From NCBI GenBank assembly GCA_022410635.1, contig JAJVDF010000161.1:186892-250891 (forward strand): a stretch of DNA of 64,000 bases, read 5' to 3'. Shown here piece by piece: positions 12,520 through 24,489 of the stretch (positions within the stretch are counted from its first letter, which is position 1; each line of letters opens with the position of its first letter). Source of the stretch: Tretioscincus oriximinensis (lineage: Eukaryota > Chordata > Lepidosauria > Squamata > Gymnophthalmidae). Under the pieces are notes generated by a model. That model saw only the letters and a list, made by a program, of their open reading frames with translations. It was not told the DNA's origin and did no database searches. A program made the translations under genes and the position numbers.

Positions 12520-12843
12520 TCAGAGAAAGCAGTGTTAGTCTGAAGATGCATCTGAAGAACTAGANGTGTCTGCGAAAGCTTATGCCACCCACTTTTCTCA
12601 AGTTAGTCTCAAGGTGCTGCTAGCTCCTTTGCTGGACTTTCTACTAGACTAATACGGCTATTTCTCTGAAATTGACTACCATGGAGAGCACCAATATTAG
12701 CCGAATGGAATGGAAATCCATCAACCTCTCCAGGACTCTTGCTCAGGTAGAGAGCATCTGAAGAAGCAGACGTATCTACGAAAACTTATGCCACCCACTT
12801 TTCTCAAGTTAGTCTCAAAGTGCTGCTAGCTCCTTTGCTGGAC
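12520..12843 (+). mobile_element. Composite Penelope-like/fold-back retroelement insertion
   Basis: A single insertion bounded by a 13-bp direct repeat. It begins with an inverted terminal piece (12520-12545) complementary to the right end of the first unit (GGCTATTTCTCTGAAAT, ending near 12671). Then come a full unit from about 12546, an unrelated linker (12672-12761) and a second unit (12762-12843) starting GCATCTGAAGAAGCAGACG and ending in the 'gtgctgctagctcctttgc' motif. Tandem units with an inverted partial copy at the 5' side match what is known of Penelope-like element pLTRs, but no GIY-YIG or reverse transcriptase is present, so the family name is inferred. Related units are at 26117, 26805, 44418 and 56395. 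Confidence 0.6.
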
Positions 12844-12856
12844 TATTTTATTAATT
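12844..12856. repeat. 13-bp target-site duplication, right copy
   Basis: Exact repeat of 12507-12519. Confidence 0.8.
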
Positions 12857-13544
12857 ATTGCAGATATCCTATATGGAATTGAATTTCCAAAGTTATTAGT
12901 GCAAGCTTGCACAGATTTGTCTGGAACTAGGTATTTCAGAGATGAGTAAAACTTAGGCCACATCTATTCGAAAGAAATTCAATATGTTGTGCTTTTCTCC
13001 TGTTTGTTTACATGACAAACAGAAAAAGGAGGAGTTGAAAGGTATCAAATTTGCTTCTCTGAAAAAAAATTAAAGTCCTTTGAAGCTGCCTCTAGCAAAA
13101 GAAGAAGCTTCAAAGATCTATCAGTTCTGAAAGAGCACAGTAAAGGCATTTTATAGGCTAATTTTAAAGCTGGAAAACTGATTTAACCTTCAGCATGTTC
13201 AAAACCAATCAATTTCGTGCTTTGCAAAATTATGCAACCAGCTTATTTTCCACAAGAAAATTAATATTTTACAAAGTACAGTGACAGGTAACGAGATTAT
13301 GTGGAAAGTAACAGATTTTAAACTTGCCTTGAATATTTCTAAACCTTTTTGTCTTAAACTTGTTGTTCACTCTGTTGTATCAGCCAACCATCTTAGAAAA
13401 TTATGATTTCTTGCTCACTTTTTAATTTTATTCAGAATCAAGCATAAAAATCTCTTTTTCTCCTCTTCTCCTCAAACATGCTGGAAATGAAAACAAGTAG
13501 GGCAGGAGATGCATACAAAATCAGGTAGCCAGAGAAGACCTGAG
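12857..13544. other. Unannotated AT-rich DNA
   Basis: No supported gene or repeat family. Confidence 0.4.
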
Positions 13545-14030
13545 GTGTGTGGGTATCTTTATTTTTTTCAACAAAACACACAAAAAAAGAAAATGCCACA
13601 AATATACGTACAAAAATTTACATTATACATATAAACAAACAACAGAAAAGAATAAAACAAACTGATAGCATACACAGAGCATATTCCACAGGGAAACCTT
13701 GGGCATTCAATAAATGATTTCATACTTGTATCATTTCCTTTATATAAACTCTCTTTTGCTAGTATAACCTTATCCATNTCTGTTAAACTTCTGTAGTGCT
13801 GTTGTATTAAATTGTTCCTTTTTCCACCCATTCTAGAATTGCTCTATTATGATGCCAATTCTTGATTAACCATCCCTTTCTGCNAAAATGGTCTGAGTAG
13901 TTGCTAACGTTTTTAACAATATAAATATTTCCCAAATTTTTCAATTCATCTTCCACAATGAGTAACAAATCTTNCACAATGAGTAACTACTGTCTCCTCC
14001 CCACTTTTAGAAAAGTTTTTAANGTGTTAA
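13545..14030 (-). mobile_element. Probable L1-like LINE 3' end
   Basis: On the minus strand the segment ends with GAAAAAAATAAAGATACC, an A-rich tail with an AATAAA signal, preceded by a T-rich 3'UTR and a long decayed frame (13831 back to 13568). That frame includes NQELAS/NSRMGGKRNN-like sequence resembling the low-complexity end of an L1 ORF2. A short tandem duplication of cacaatgagtaac lies at about 13957-13986. Assignment to L1 rests on organisation and general resemblance only. Confidence 0.4.
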
Positions 14031-14034
14031 AATG

Positions 14035-14112
14035 ATGGTTTTATTGTTAACTGCCCTGAGACCTATGGGTACAGGGTGGTATAAAAATGTAAATAAATAA
14101 ATAAATAAATAT
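14035..14112 (+). mobile_element. L2-type LINE/SINE tail fragment
   Basis: The box GCCCTGAGACCTATGGGTAC followed by GGTGGTATAAA and an (AAAT)n tail is the plus-strand version of the tail at 6935 and of the SINEs at 19098 and 41886. Only the 3' end is present. Confidence 0.65.
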
Positions 14113-16022
14113 ATTTGCACTCCTATATTAATTTGGTCCTTTATTTCATCCCAGAAGATCAGCTCTACTAACGAATAGTAGGTTCTTCTTATTACTCTAC
14201 AGTGCTAACAAAGTGGACTAAGTCTTTATACTATGTAAAACTATCTAACAAGGGTTCTCTTCATGAGTAATTCCCTACAGAACTTTGCCATCCCTTGTAT
14301 TGATATATCATTTAAATTGCTTTCGGGATCTATAACACATTAGACATTTTGTAACAAATCCCGAAAAATTCATTACTAATGCCTATACAAACTAGGTGTC
14401 CGTTTTAATCTTCAGTCCAACTTTCAGAGGAAGAGAATGATCAGTAAAATAGCAAGTTGTTTTCTCTTGGCAGTCTCTGACTCAGAAAGTCCGTCTTTGG
14501 TTTACATAATGTGGAATAAAAACATATTCAGTTTGCTGCTTTGTTCATCCATTCTGAAGGTGGTCTAAAATGGCCTAATGTGCTACTAGAGCTCATTCCT
14601 AGAGATATAAGCCAGTGGAATGGGTTAAGAAGAACTAAGGCACAGAGACTCATAGTTTCAGCAATATGTCATGATTTGTTTACAAACTATCATGCAGGAG
14701 AAAGCAAAAGTAAGGATTTGTATAGTCAATTTATTTTTACTTCTTCTATCAGTTCTCATCTGGGTATCAAAATATTGTTATTATAGCTAATTGCAGGGCC
14801 TTATCTCTTGGATCTATGGTATGGTCTTGGATACTATGAAGTATGCTAGCAGAGATGGTTCAGTTTATGATGTAAAATAAACCAAACTTACGCTTACATC
14901 TTGTCCAAAAAAGAAATATTAGAAACCAAGCAATATTTATTTAACACCTCTGGATCCAGGGAAGTCTTCCTAAGCATAGGACATACAATATGGATCCCAC
15001 ATAAAAACTGGGGTAGAACTTTTGATATTTAATGTGTGTGAAAAAGTTAATTTCCTCCCAGGTGGCTGCAGACAGTAGAAGCTGCAACTAGTGAAAAGCC
15101 TTCTCCTACAAGTATTAAAGGTCCAAAACCCTATTCTGGATTTTATGTGGGAACCCTAATGTACTGTATTTTCTTAAAACAGTCACAGTCATCTCCTTTT
15201 CCCATACTAAGACACTTAGCTTTTATTAAACCTTTCTCAGACCTCAATATTTGAAACTAATCCAAAATAATACGACTCAACCCACCCTCCATTCAAATAT
15301 GTTTCTAAGTGTCTTGAAACATCAATGAAATACAGATTCGGATGGAACAATTATCACAGCACTAGACAGATCAATGAACTCTTACATTCTCCAAACCTTA
15401 TGGACAGGCTTACTGTCGGCCACATTCCTACTCTATTTATCCTTTTATTTGTCAATCATGGACCACATGCTTTATGCTGAAGATAATGTCCCTTATTGCC
15501 CCTCTGGAGCTCAAAGCAACATGATTATGAATTCTTATTATATGTCAGTTCATTGGCTTTCATTAAACAACAATATGGATGAAATTAGTGCTGTGCTGAT
15601 GATCCTGAGCTCATATCACCTATGCCTGCACAATTGATGAGCCTTGTTTCATTACACAGCTGCTTGGCAAAATGAAAACCAGACCAAATGTACAGCATGT
15701 TCAAAAATATGCAGCGCATACAATATTTTGAGGCTTGAGTTGCAGCAAACATATGCTTGAAAAATAATTCTGAAAGATGCTTATTTTTGCTGTCCTGTCA
15801 CCCTTTTTATCACCCTAGAAAACACAGTTCTCTCTCTTTCTCTCCAGTAGCAAGAATCATATTGCTAGATAAGAGCATGCCAAAAGAGTATTAGGAGCAC
15901 TGTGAGTGCATGCCACTACCCTTATCTGATGTTTATTTCATTCCCAGGAACAGAATCCACTCCTGGGAACATTCCCTTTGCAGAATGATGAAATAACAAT
16001 TGACAAAATATAGTGTTGGGTC
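14113..16022. other. Unannotated DNA
   Basis: About 1.9 kb with no recognised element. The open frame at 15374-15637 has a hydrophobic N-terminal run but no domain, splice context or homologue that I recognise. Confidence 0.4.
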
Positions 16023-16296
16023 ATAAGAACATAACGACATAAGAAGAGCCATACTGGATCGAGCCAGAGCCTATCTAGTCCAGCATTCTGTCTCACACAG
16101 AGGCCCACCAGATGCACCTGGGCAGTCTGAATAGAGGAAAGCAAAATATGCACCTGTTCATGACTCTCTGCAAATGGTATTTCAGGAGTCCTACCTGCTG
16201 CTCCATCCCAGAGGCAACATCCAGACATCCATCCTAGTACCCAATAATACCCTTGGTGTCCATAAACCTGTCTAGTCCTGTCTTGAAACTATCCAG
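16023..16296 (-). mobile_element. CR1-clade LINE 3' end, 5'-truncated
   Basis: Same 3'UTR unit as at 11594, minus strand, with an extra ACATAACGACATAAG tail repeat at the left edge. It ends inside the final ORF2 codons near 16296. A 6-bp GGTCAT occurs on both edges (16019-16024 and 16296-16301), possibly a short target duplication. Confidence 0.85.
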
Positions 16297-16541
16297 GTCA
16301 TTTCTTTAGTCATTGTTGCAACTTGACTGAGCTACTGGAAAACTTTGATAAAAGGGAACTTTAATGCCCTTCAAAGATTGCAAAAGCTGGTGCACATATA
16401 GGGAGTTGTGAGAAAAGTGTGTCTTCCCATTCCTTGACCAACCTAGAAATTGTCCCTTCCCTGCAGAAGTTACCAATTTTTATCAGATTGACAAGAGACT
16501 AATCTAATCTAAAAGTGTCAAATGCCTTAGGAAAACCATAA

Positions 16542-16908
16542 TCTATATATATAATAAAGGGTGTTCAACATTTCAAAGTTTAACGACCAATGACATGGCT
16601 TGAAACTTTGACAACCTCCAGAGACCAATGACACAACACAGGGAAGAAAGAAAGAAGAAAAGAAGGANGGAAAGGAAGAAAGAAAGAATAAAGGAAGGAG
16701 TGGATGAAAGAAGGTATGGAAGAAAGGTAAGGGGAAAAAAGGAGAGGAAGAAGGAAGGAAAGGAAAACAAAGAAAGAAAGTTGCAAGTGAAAGATGGATG
16801 GGAGGGGGCAAAAAAGTGAGTGAGTGGGTGGAGGTATGGATAGGAGCAAAGAGGAGAAGGGGCTAGAGCCCATTACATTAACGTAACACAATGGGCTAAT
16901 TCTGCTAG
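16542..16908 (+). mobile_element. Non-autonomous Helitron with intact termini
   Basis: The element starts with TC (TCTATATATATAATAAAG) after a host A. It ends with CTAG followed by a host T, preceded by a hairpin whose arms AGCCCATT (16867-16874) and AATGGGCT (16890-16897) lie seven bases before the terminal CTAG. Five-prime TC, three-prime CTRR, a hairpin close to the 3' end and insertion between A and T without target duplication are the defining Helitron signals. The middle is a purine tract of GAAA/GGAA units. No Rep/helicase sequence is present, so it depended on another copy. Confidence 0.8.
16640..16795. repeat. (GAAA/GGAA)n purine tract
   Basis: Irregular A/G-only units within the Helitron. 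Overlapping open frames on both strands (Lys/Glu-rich and Phe/Ser-rich) are artefacts of this tract. Confidence 0.9.
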
Positions 16909-19097
16909 TAAAGGAATATGAAATGAATAGCTTTCAACAAATAGTATTATTGTGCATATGATCATAATAGTAAAGCCATAATCACTCATAAACATTAAAA
17001 GTCTGTACTTTTTACTAGTTTTTCTATCTCATTATTAATGCAACTGACAGGGGATGGCCTTCATTTGCATGTATAAAATTGTGAATTTAATCCGCAGCTT
17101 CATATCAGAGAAGATAGTTTCAAACTACTTTCATACTCTTGCCAAGAAAGTTAACTGGAATTAGTTTAATGATCCTTGGGTTCATGTTTTACTTCAGGGT
17201 GTCTTCATTATTAAACTAGTTGATTGGAAATTATTTTGTTTTCTACATATATTGGTTGCAGTGAGTGCAAAAGGAAACCTGGATAAAGAATTAGCTGGTC
17301 ATTTTCTCCATTTACATTCCATTCAAATTCTGTGCATGCTGCACCCATCTCTATCAGTCTATCTTATGCCCCTCAAGGCACTGTAGTCTGGCTGAAGGTT
17401 GGAGATAGAGAAGCAGCAGAAAAGGCCTTCTCACAGGCTATTATAGTGGCAGTGGTGGACCCACCACGCTGGTTCAAAAGGCCCCAGCCTAAACATAGCA
17501 CTTCTGACACTGTAGTCTCCAGCTACATCATCTATGTTGGCATCAACACTGATAATGTACTCTTACCGGTTTTCATTCAGATTCACATTGAGAAAGGTTT
17601 CTTTAGTCATTCAATTTTTTTCATGTTTGGTTTCCACTCTGAATAGATAGTATAATGGAAGCAATAATTAGGAACTTGGGTAGATTCTGAAAGGCAATGT
17701 AAGAAAGAGTGCACTGAAGATAATTGAATAACAACTGCAACAAATTTTGACCCGGGTAAAGATGATCTTGACTATGTCATCAGCTTCCATCTTGTACAAC
17801 GTACCCTCTTTGATTATGCCAGTGTTCCTTTGCAAAAGGGAATATGGTTGACAGGTTTAGGTTTGAAAGACAGTTCCAAGAACCTGTGACTGGGGAAGAA
17901 TGATAAGCAATAAACTTTCTCTCAAAGAGTATAAAGCTTTCTCCATTTTACCTTTATGGCCCAGCTGACTGGGAAAGGTTTTGTTTTCTCCCATTCTGGA
18001 CCTCTGTGGGTGCTCAAGCCTCTGGATGGTATGAAATGGCTCAGTGCTTTATAAATGTTCAAATTTCTTGTTCAAATGACTGTGCTTGCTTTACAGATCA
18101 ATATGCATGACATAGGGACACACATGTGAGACCGCAGAGTAGGCGAGGTCACAATAACAAATTTGCCACAAAGTGCGGAATAAAGACAAGGCTTTGAACT
18201 CACTTCACATCAATGTGTTTTGATCCCTTCCGCCCCAATTCAAGTATTCCATTGGAACAATGTTGCTAGAGATGTGTCCTGAACTTCATTNAAGTAGAGC
18301 AGCTAAAAATGTGTATGTTTGGGTTTTATTTAAATTTAACTCCTATTCTTCCCTGTGGTCTTGCCTTTCTTTCTAATCCTTTTATGATCGTCTTTTTGTT
18401 GGCTTAACAAATGTACTTCTTGTACTCTCTTAAAGTCTTTCTTTGTGTAACCCTTTGCTGAAAGGATGAAAAGGAATGAAGGGAAACTGTGGTTCACTTG
18501 AGGTACTCTTGGTAGACATTCACAATGAACGACTGAACGCATCAGTTACTTTAAATAGAATGACTACATTCATTCATAACAACAACAAAGGGTAGATGAC
18601 TGATTAACATTCTCTGAGGTTTGAAGTGTTTTGAATTTATTGATGAGGTTTTGAATGAGAATATTTTTCACTGACACATGCACAGCTGTTGCTGGAATGT
18701 AATCCACAGTGAGATATAAAAAGAAGGCTGGCTTAGAGATTTCTTTCTGCTAAGCACTAATTGTTAAATATATTAAGGGTAGCATTTCTTTTGTCTTTCA
18801 GTTTGTCACTATTCTCCATAGCTATTGTCTTCTGCTACAGAAGCTCAAACACAACATTCTACAGGAACAATTCAGTTTTAAAAATATCATGTTCAAAGAT
18901 GACATCTGCTTTTAAAAAAAGGTTTCTATCACCTGAGAGAGATCCTGTTTTTCTGTCATTAATTGGTGTGAAAATTTAGAGTTCGCTTTATAATTTCAGT
19001 GCTTTAACTTAGGCCCTTTTCATGCTAGGCCTTCTATCAGATTATATCCTAAAATAAAGACCTTCCATTCACATGCTGGTACAAACTATCGACTTTA
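16909..19097. other. Unannotated DNA
   Basis: About 2.2 kb with no recognised repeat or gene. The 104-codon frame at 17332-17646 contains no domain I recognise. Confidence 0.4.
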
Positions 19098-19350
19098 GTT
19101 TATTTATTTATTTGTACTTGTATCCCGCCCTATACCCGAAGGTCTCAGGGCGGCCAACCATAGGGTGGCGCACATAGCTTGTTGTTGCTTTCTCCACAAC
19201 AGACACCCTGNGGAGTAGGTGGGGCTGAGAGAGTTCAAAGAACTGTGACTGGCCCAAGGTCACCCAGCCGGCTTTCGTGGAGGAATGGGGAATCGAACCA
19301 GGAGACTACCAGGTACGAGTCCCACACTCTAACCACTACACCGCACTGGC
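19098..19350 (-). mobile_element. tRNA-derived SINE with L2-type tail
   Basis: Minus-strand SINE. The head at right contains an A-box-like GCGGTGTAGTGGTTAGAG and a perfect B box GGTTCGATTCC (complement at 19289-19299), the internal RNA polymerase III promoter of tRNA-derived SINEs. The body reads AAGCCGGCTGGGTGACCTTG...GGGTGTCTGTTGTGGAG. The tail at left is the GCCGCCCTGAGACCTTCGGG...GGGCGGGATACAAGTAC box plus (AAAT)n. The tail is shared with the L2 LINE ends, suggesting L2 machinery moves it. Head and body resemble squamate SINEs. Confidence 0.85.
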
Positions 19351-19458
19351 ACGCAAATGCCAGATCCCTGTTTTCATATTCCAGATTATATTGAAAACAA
19401 AGATCTGCCATCAGCATGGTAGTGCAGGCATGTCTGAGAATTCTGTGAACATCATAGT

Positions 19459-20512
19459 TAAGAACATAAGAACATAAGAAGAGACATACTGGATCGGGCC
19501 AGAGCCCATCTAGTCCAGCATTTTGTCTCACACAGAGGCCCACTAGATGCACCTGGGCAGTCTGAACAGAGGAAATCAAATTATGCACCTGTTCATGACT
19601 GCCTGCAAATGGTATCTCAGGAGTCCTGCCTGTTACTCCATCCCGGAGGCAACATCCAGACATCCATTCTAGTACCCATTTATACTCTTGGTGTTCATAA
19701 ACCTGTCTAGTCCTGTCTTGAAGCTATCCAAGCTGTTAGCTACCACCAGCTCTTCAGGAAGTAAATTCCACAGGCCGATGACCCTCTGAGTGGAAAAAAA
19801 AATACTTTCTCTGTTCTCACTTTTCTGCCCATCAGTTTTAAGAAGTGCCCTCTGGTCCTAGTGTTATGTGATGGAGAAACCATTTTTCTCTATTCACCCT
19901 ATCCATCCCATGCATGGTTTTGTACACCTAAATCAGATAACCTCTCAAACGTCACCTTTCGAGGCTGAAGAGGCTCAGACATTGCAGCCTGCCTTCATAA
20001 GGGAGGTGCTCCAGACCCTTAATCATTCTTGTTGCCCTTTTCTGCACCTTCTCTACTGCACCTCTTGATTTGTGGTGACCGGAACTGAACACAGTATTCC
20101 AAATGTGGCCTCAACACAGATTTATAAAGAGGCAAAACAACATTTGCTGACTTGTTTTCGATTCCTTTCCTAATTATCCCCAACATGGAATTTGCCTTTT
20201 TTGCTGCTGCTGCACACTGGGTTGACATCTTCATTGAATTGCCCACCAACACCCCAAGATCCTTTTCTTGCTTGGTCACATAAAGCTTGATTCCCATCAG
20301 GTGGTAGGAGTAATTGGGGATCTTTGCCCCAATGTGCATGACCTTGCACTTGCTTACATTGAAATGCATTTGCACTTTGATGCCCACTCACCCAATTTCA
20401 ATAGATCACTCTGGAGTGCCTTACAATCATTTGCAGTTTTCACTACCTGGAACAGTTTAGTGTCGTCAGCGAACTTGGCTACTTCACTATCTACCTCGGC
20501 ATCCAGATCGTT
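19459..20512 (-). mobile_element. CR1-clade LINE, about 1 kb, 3' portion
   Basis: The longest minus-strand copy of the CR1 family here. From its 3' end at the left: terminal tail repeats, 3'UTR, the ORF2 C-terminus with GLFSLERRR-like sequence, and the thumb region up to the reverse-transcriptase active site. It is truncated just 5' of the FADD motif, near 20512. The coding part is described in the pseudogene entry. Confidence 0.85.
20019..20478 (-). pseudogene. CR1 ORF2 reverse-transcriptase fragment
   Basis: On the minus strand the catalytic FADD box is encoded at about 20473-20462, followed by the CR1 thumb blocks. These include FNVSKCKVMHIGAK, KQEKDLGVLV, AAAAKKANSMLGIIRKGI and PLYKSVLRPHLEYCVQF, in an open frame of 122 codons (20387-20019). 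These blocks define the C-terminal reverse-transcriptase region of CR1 LINEs. Frameshifts lie between the FADD part and the 122-codon frame and again downstream of 20019. It is a dead fragment, but recent enough to keep long readable stretches. Confidence 0.85.
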
Positions 20513-22419
20513 TAGTTGTTTCATTTGTTTCTAGATACTGCAGTTCTCAATTAAGTCAGGAGCTGACAAGGGTGCTGAAATGACACTAGTACTCTGGCAG
20601 GGAAAGGGAGAAGAGAAAGCCTTTCTCTATCCTTAACNCTGGCCTATAGGGAAAATCTTAGAGGGGCAAACCACCCCAGGAAAAGCGACCATAAAGTTTG
20701 GAGTATGTGAGTGAAGCACATTCTGAGATGCAAAATGCTAGAGGCTATTGCATTTTTTAAAACAGGCTTAATAACTGATTTACATATATTCTGTAACAAA
20801 GTACTGCCTGGAATGCTTTATTCAATAATATCCATGCTTTATTCTGGAATATCCAAGTATAGCGGCATGAGTAAATGATTCCTAGAAATGCTACTTAATT
20901 TGTGGTATCAAAGCACCATGATGACTCTGCCATGATGACACAAGAATTCTCATTATATTTTCACACAAGACAATTAGTGCAGGATTGCCAATTCACAATA
21001 TGAAGTTCCATCACAAGCATGTCTCTATTTCAGACTGAAATCCGAGGCAGAAAGACTAGTGATAAAAAGTTTAGGTATTCAACTGTTTGTTACTGTTGAA
21101 CCTTCACAATCATAAACTTTGGATAATCTTTTTGCACCTTAATATTGCTTATAATGTCATTTATCCTGCTTTAAAATGTGATTGAAATTCTAAGCATAAT
21201 TTAGAAGTCCATATTCCATTTATTGGAGTGGTAGCTCCAAAATCCAACTACAATCATTTATAAAACCATTCCAAACTACTTTTGAAATAAGGTTTTTCAT
21301 AGAAAAAGAAAGAACTGAGCAAACACAGTGGTTGAAGACTGGATTTTCAATAACTCAGATCTGATATCAGTTCTTTGAAATTGTCTGTTTTTATATTTTT
21401 GTTGCCAAGACATCCACTAGCAGGTATTGATTTTGACCCTAAATGCATATTTCAAATAAACTAAAAAAAGGACAAAAAAGCAAGAAAAACAACCCATTTG
21501 AAAATGTAGAAGATAGGCTTTTGATGTGTATAGTGTAGGTTGAAGCATCTGCCAAATCTATAATTCAATCTCAGTTTATCACCCTTAGCAAAAAGACTTN
21601 CTATTAATGGTCTGTCCTTTTTACACCACTGTATCTGAAAATATTAAAAGAACCCTGAAAGATCCTTGTCCACAAAGAACCTAGTATTTTGTGGACAAGC
21701 TTACTCTTTTCCCTATCTCTGCCTTCCTAACATTCTTAACAAACCTAATTATCCTTTTTGAATGAGAATCTGGTTAAGGTAGTAAAATATATTATCATTA
21801 ATTTAAAATAATAGAAAGATGCTAGGTACATACAAATACATATTGCAGTTTAAATTATTGCACATTGTACAAAATTCATATTAAATTTTGATTCTCCCCC
21901 CTTTAAACTCAAATTGGGAAACAGTTCCTCCTTGATGTTAGGCAAATGAACCTTTAAATCAGAAATTAAGCCTTGGNGGAAAGTAGTTGGTAATTACACT
22001 TGTCAAGATTTTCCCTAGGTGATTTCCCCCTTCCAAACAGATGAGGACTGCTGACAGCAAGCCGTACCATTAGTGAATGCCAAGCCTGAGGATTCAAAGT
22101 TAGAGAAGGACAGGCAGTTTTAAAAGCAGGTTGGCAATGATAAGTCAAAAGCTTCCATAGACTCACTTAATGAAATGTCAGGTGCTATCAATATCAAGTC
22201 CAAAGGCCACTTTCTCTGACCTTTTAACATTGGTTTGATTTTCAGAAAGTCTTTACTCAGAAATACCCAGGAATTGAAGAGGTTAGTAGTGTTTAATATA
22301 TGTCTTTTCTTTAAATTTTAAATGTATGATTTATTTGGGTTTCTTTTTTAAGGATCATAAGCACACACATTGAAAGGAAAATAGTTTGCCTATTTGTATA
22401 GGAACGTTCCAGGGAAATA
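20513..22419. other. Unannotated AT-rich DNA
   Basis: No recognised gene or repeat in about 1.9 kb. Confidence 0.4.
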
Positions 22420-22700
22420 CAGTGATACCTCGGTTCTCGAACATAATTCGTTCCAGGAGGACGGTCGAGAATCAAATTGTTCGAGAACCGAAGCAATGAT
22501 GACGCAAGCATGGCGCGACGCAATGATGANGCAAGCAAGGCACGCTGGGCCGAATGAACGCCATTCGGCTCAACTCGGCTCATCTCGGAAGTTCGAGTTC
22601 CAAATATTTGTTCGGATTCCAAGACAAAAGTTTCTGGAATCTCCTGGTCGAATACCGATTTGGTCGAAAGTCAAGGCGTTCGAGAACCGAGGTATCACTG
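22420..22700. mobile_element. Tc1/mariner (pogo/Tigger-like) MITE, 281 bp
   Basis: Both ends carry the same terminal inverted repeat, 23 of 23 bases identical, beginning CAGTGATACCTCGGTTCTCG. The insertion is flanked by TA on both sides (22418-22419 and 22701-22702), the target duplication of this superfamily. The interior contains a further partial copy of the TCGAGAACCGA motif and is CpG-richer than the surroundings. No transposase is encoded. Perfect inverted repeats suggest a fairly young insertion. Confidence 0.9.
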
Positions 22701-22849
22701 TACACAACATAAGATAAAACATATTCTGAATTGTATTTTAAAAATATATACAACCTCCCTCACACACCTGGGAGGGCTACAGTCAGAAGAACTATGAATC
22801 TATGAAAGGATATGTTTTATGCACTCACTGGAATCCATAAAATGTTGAT

Positions 22850-23050
22850 ACCTGGTGTACCTCCATTGATAAGCTATTCCAGAGCTGAGAGGCCTCCATA
22901 GACAAGTCCCTCTGACAACCTCGGGGAAAGGGAAGCAGCAACATTACAATCTTGTGATGTTAAAGCATGGGCAGATCAGTATAAGGTATTTGTGGCCCAA
23001 GCCATTTAGGGCTTTATTTATATGTCAGTATCAGCAACACAGTGAGGGTT
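22850..23050 (-). mobile_element. L2-clade LINE 3'UTR remnant
   Basis: Segments such as 'aagctattccagagc', 'gggaagcagcaac' and 'gcccaagccatttagggcttt' match, in order, the squamate L2-type 3' region read on the minus strand (compare 56640-56990). Old and without an open frame. Confidence 0.5.
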
Positions 23051-24489
23051 TATCTAGTGCAGTTTTTTCAATACTGGCATGTGTGTCTGGTGAGAAACTT
23101 CTAACCTGAATCCAGATTAAATGACACTTTGTCTGAAATAGATACTGCCTGGATGTATACTGATAGCACTATATAAATAAACAGAACGAACGAAACAAAA
23201 TAGATGGTGGGGACCATGCTGGCAACCATCCATGTGAAAGCTGTTGTTTACAGTCTCAAAATTAATGGTCAGTGATATTTTTTCAATGCAATTTAATATT
23301 TAGCACTATGAAAATAGAGGACTGAGACTGTCTCCTAGAAATACTAGAAGTCCTATAGCATAGAAATCAGACATTTCTCAGCAGCAACTGGTGAAGTCCC
23401 CACAGATCATGTAGAAACTCACTGACTGCAACTTCAAAGTGTATTTAGGGTTGTAGCAGACAGACAGATATTCATTTTCCCATCACACCTGTAATTCACA
23501 TTAAAGCATATGGAATATATTACATTGCCTCTTTTGTGGACTGAAGCACTTTTGAGTCTTTTTTTTTCTCAATGTGTGAGAAAGCACACATTAGTCCGGT
23601 GTNTCTATTTTTTTGTTCTGTAACCTTTCCTATTCCTTTCTTTTGCCTGCTGCGTTCAAAGTCAATAGAAATCATTTTCAACAAATGGCTAACTGCACAG
23701 TTTGAAAAGATTTTTGGCCCTGCTGTTTTCCTCTAAGCATTGATATGCAAATATTTTAGTATACAGTTGTGTCAAATTGCCAAGTTGAAGGATCCATTTC
23801 TCTTTTTAGTTCTATTCAGATGACCAAGAAAAAGGTGTAAACCTGGGGCAGATATATATGTAAACAAAAATATGAAAATAGGAACCTTTTGCAGGTAACC
23901 GGGTTTGCTGAGTGTTTGATGACTCTGGAAAGACTGCATGATTCCCACTGAAGCCAGAAAGTCTCTGAAAGGTAGATCATTTGGGGGCAGATCATGAAGG
24001 ATTTTTATCACCCAGTTGCAGATGTCCATGTTCTTCTCCTTCTCATTGCTTCATTGGGCTGCATCTTTTCCTTTTGCAAGTCACTCAGAAAAGTATGTTT
24101 ACTCTTGTTTGACTTTAATGGCAGCTTCAGTTCATGTATGGTCATCATGATCAAACTGAACTTTGCTGCAGTTTATATTTCCTGAAATTTTCCTTCCCTT
24201 CTTCCCTTTTGTGTTGGCGCTTGACTTGTTTGTAGATACCTTTCGTTTAAACTCCTCCCGCAAAAAAAAAAATTGGGCTACTGAAAAGTCATAGAGGATG
24301 GAGAAGGATGGGAAGAATGTTGAGGGAAAAATTACTCTATTAAAGAAATGAGGCCAGGAACATTCAAGCTGCATCTATACAAACAAAAAAGAAAAAGTGG
24401 CAGCTCAAAAATTGCTTGGAATTGACAACAGTCACATATTAAATCTGTGTTAAAGACCAGAAAATGTTTTTCAAAGGACATTTAATGTG
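23051..24489. other. Unannotated AT-rich DNA
   Basis: No supported gene or repeat family. Confidence 0.4.

Noticed and set aside
15374..15637. 87-codon frame with a signal-like N-terminus
   Set aside because: Nothing beyond chance hydrophobicity in AT-rich DNA; no exon signals that I could support.
16527..16891. Several overlapping Phe/Ser- and Lys/Glu-rich frames
   Set aside because: Artefacts of the GAAA/GGAA tract in the Helitron.
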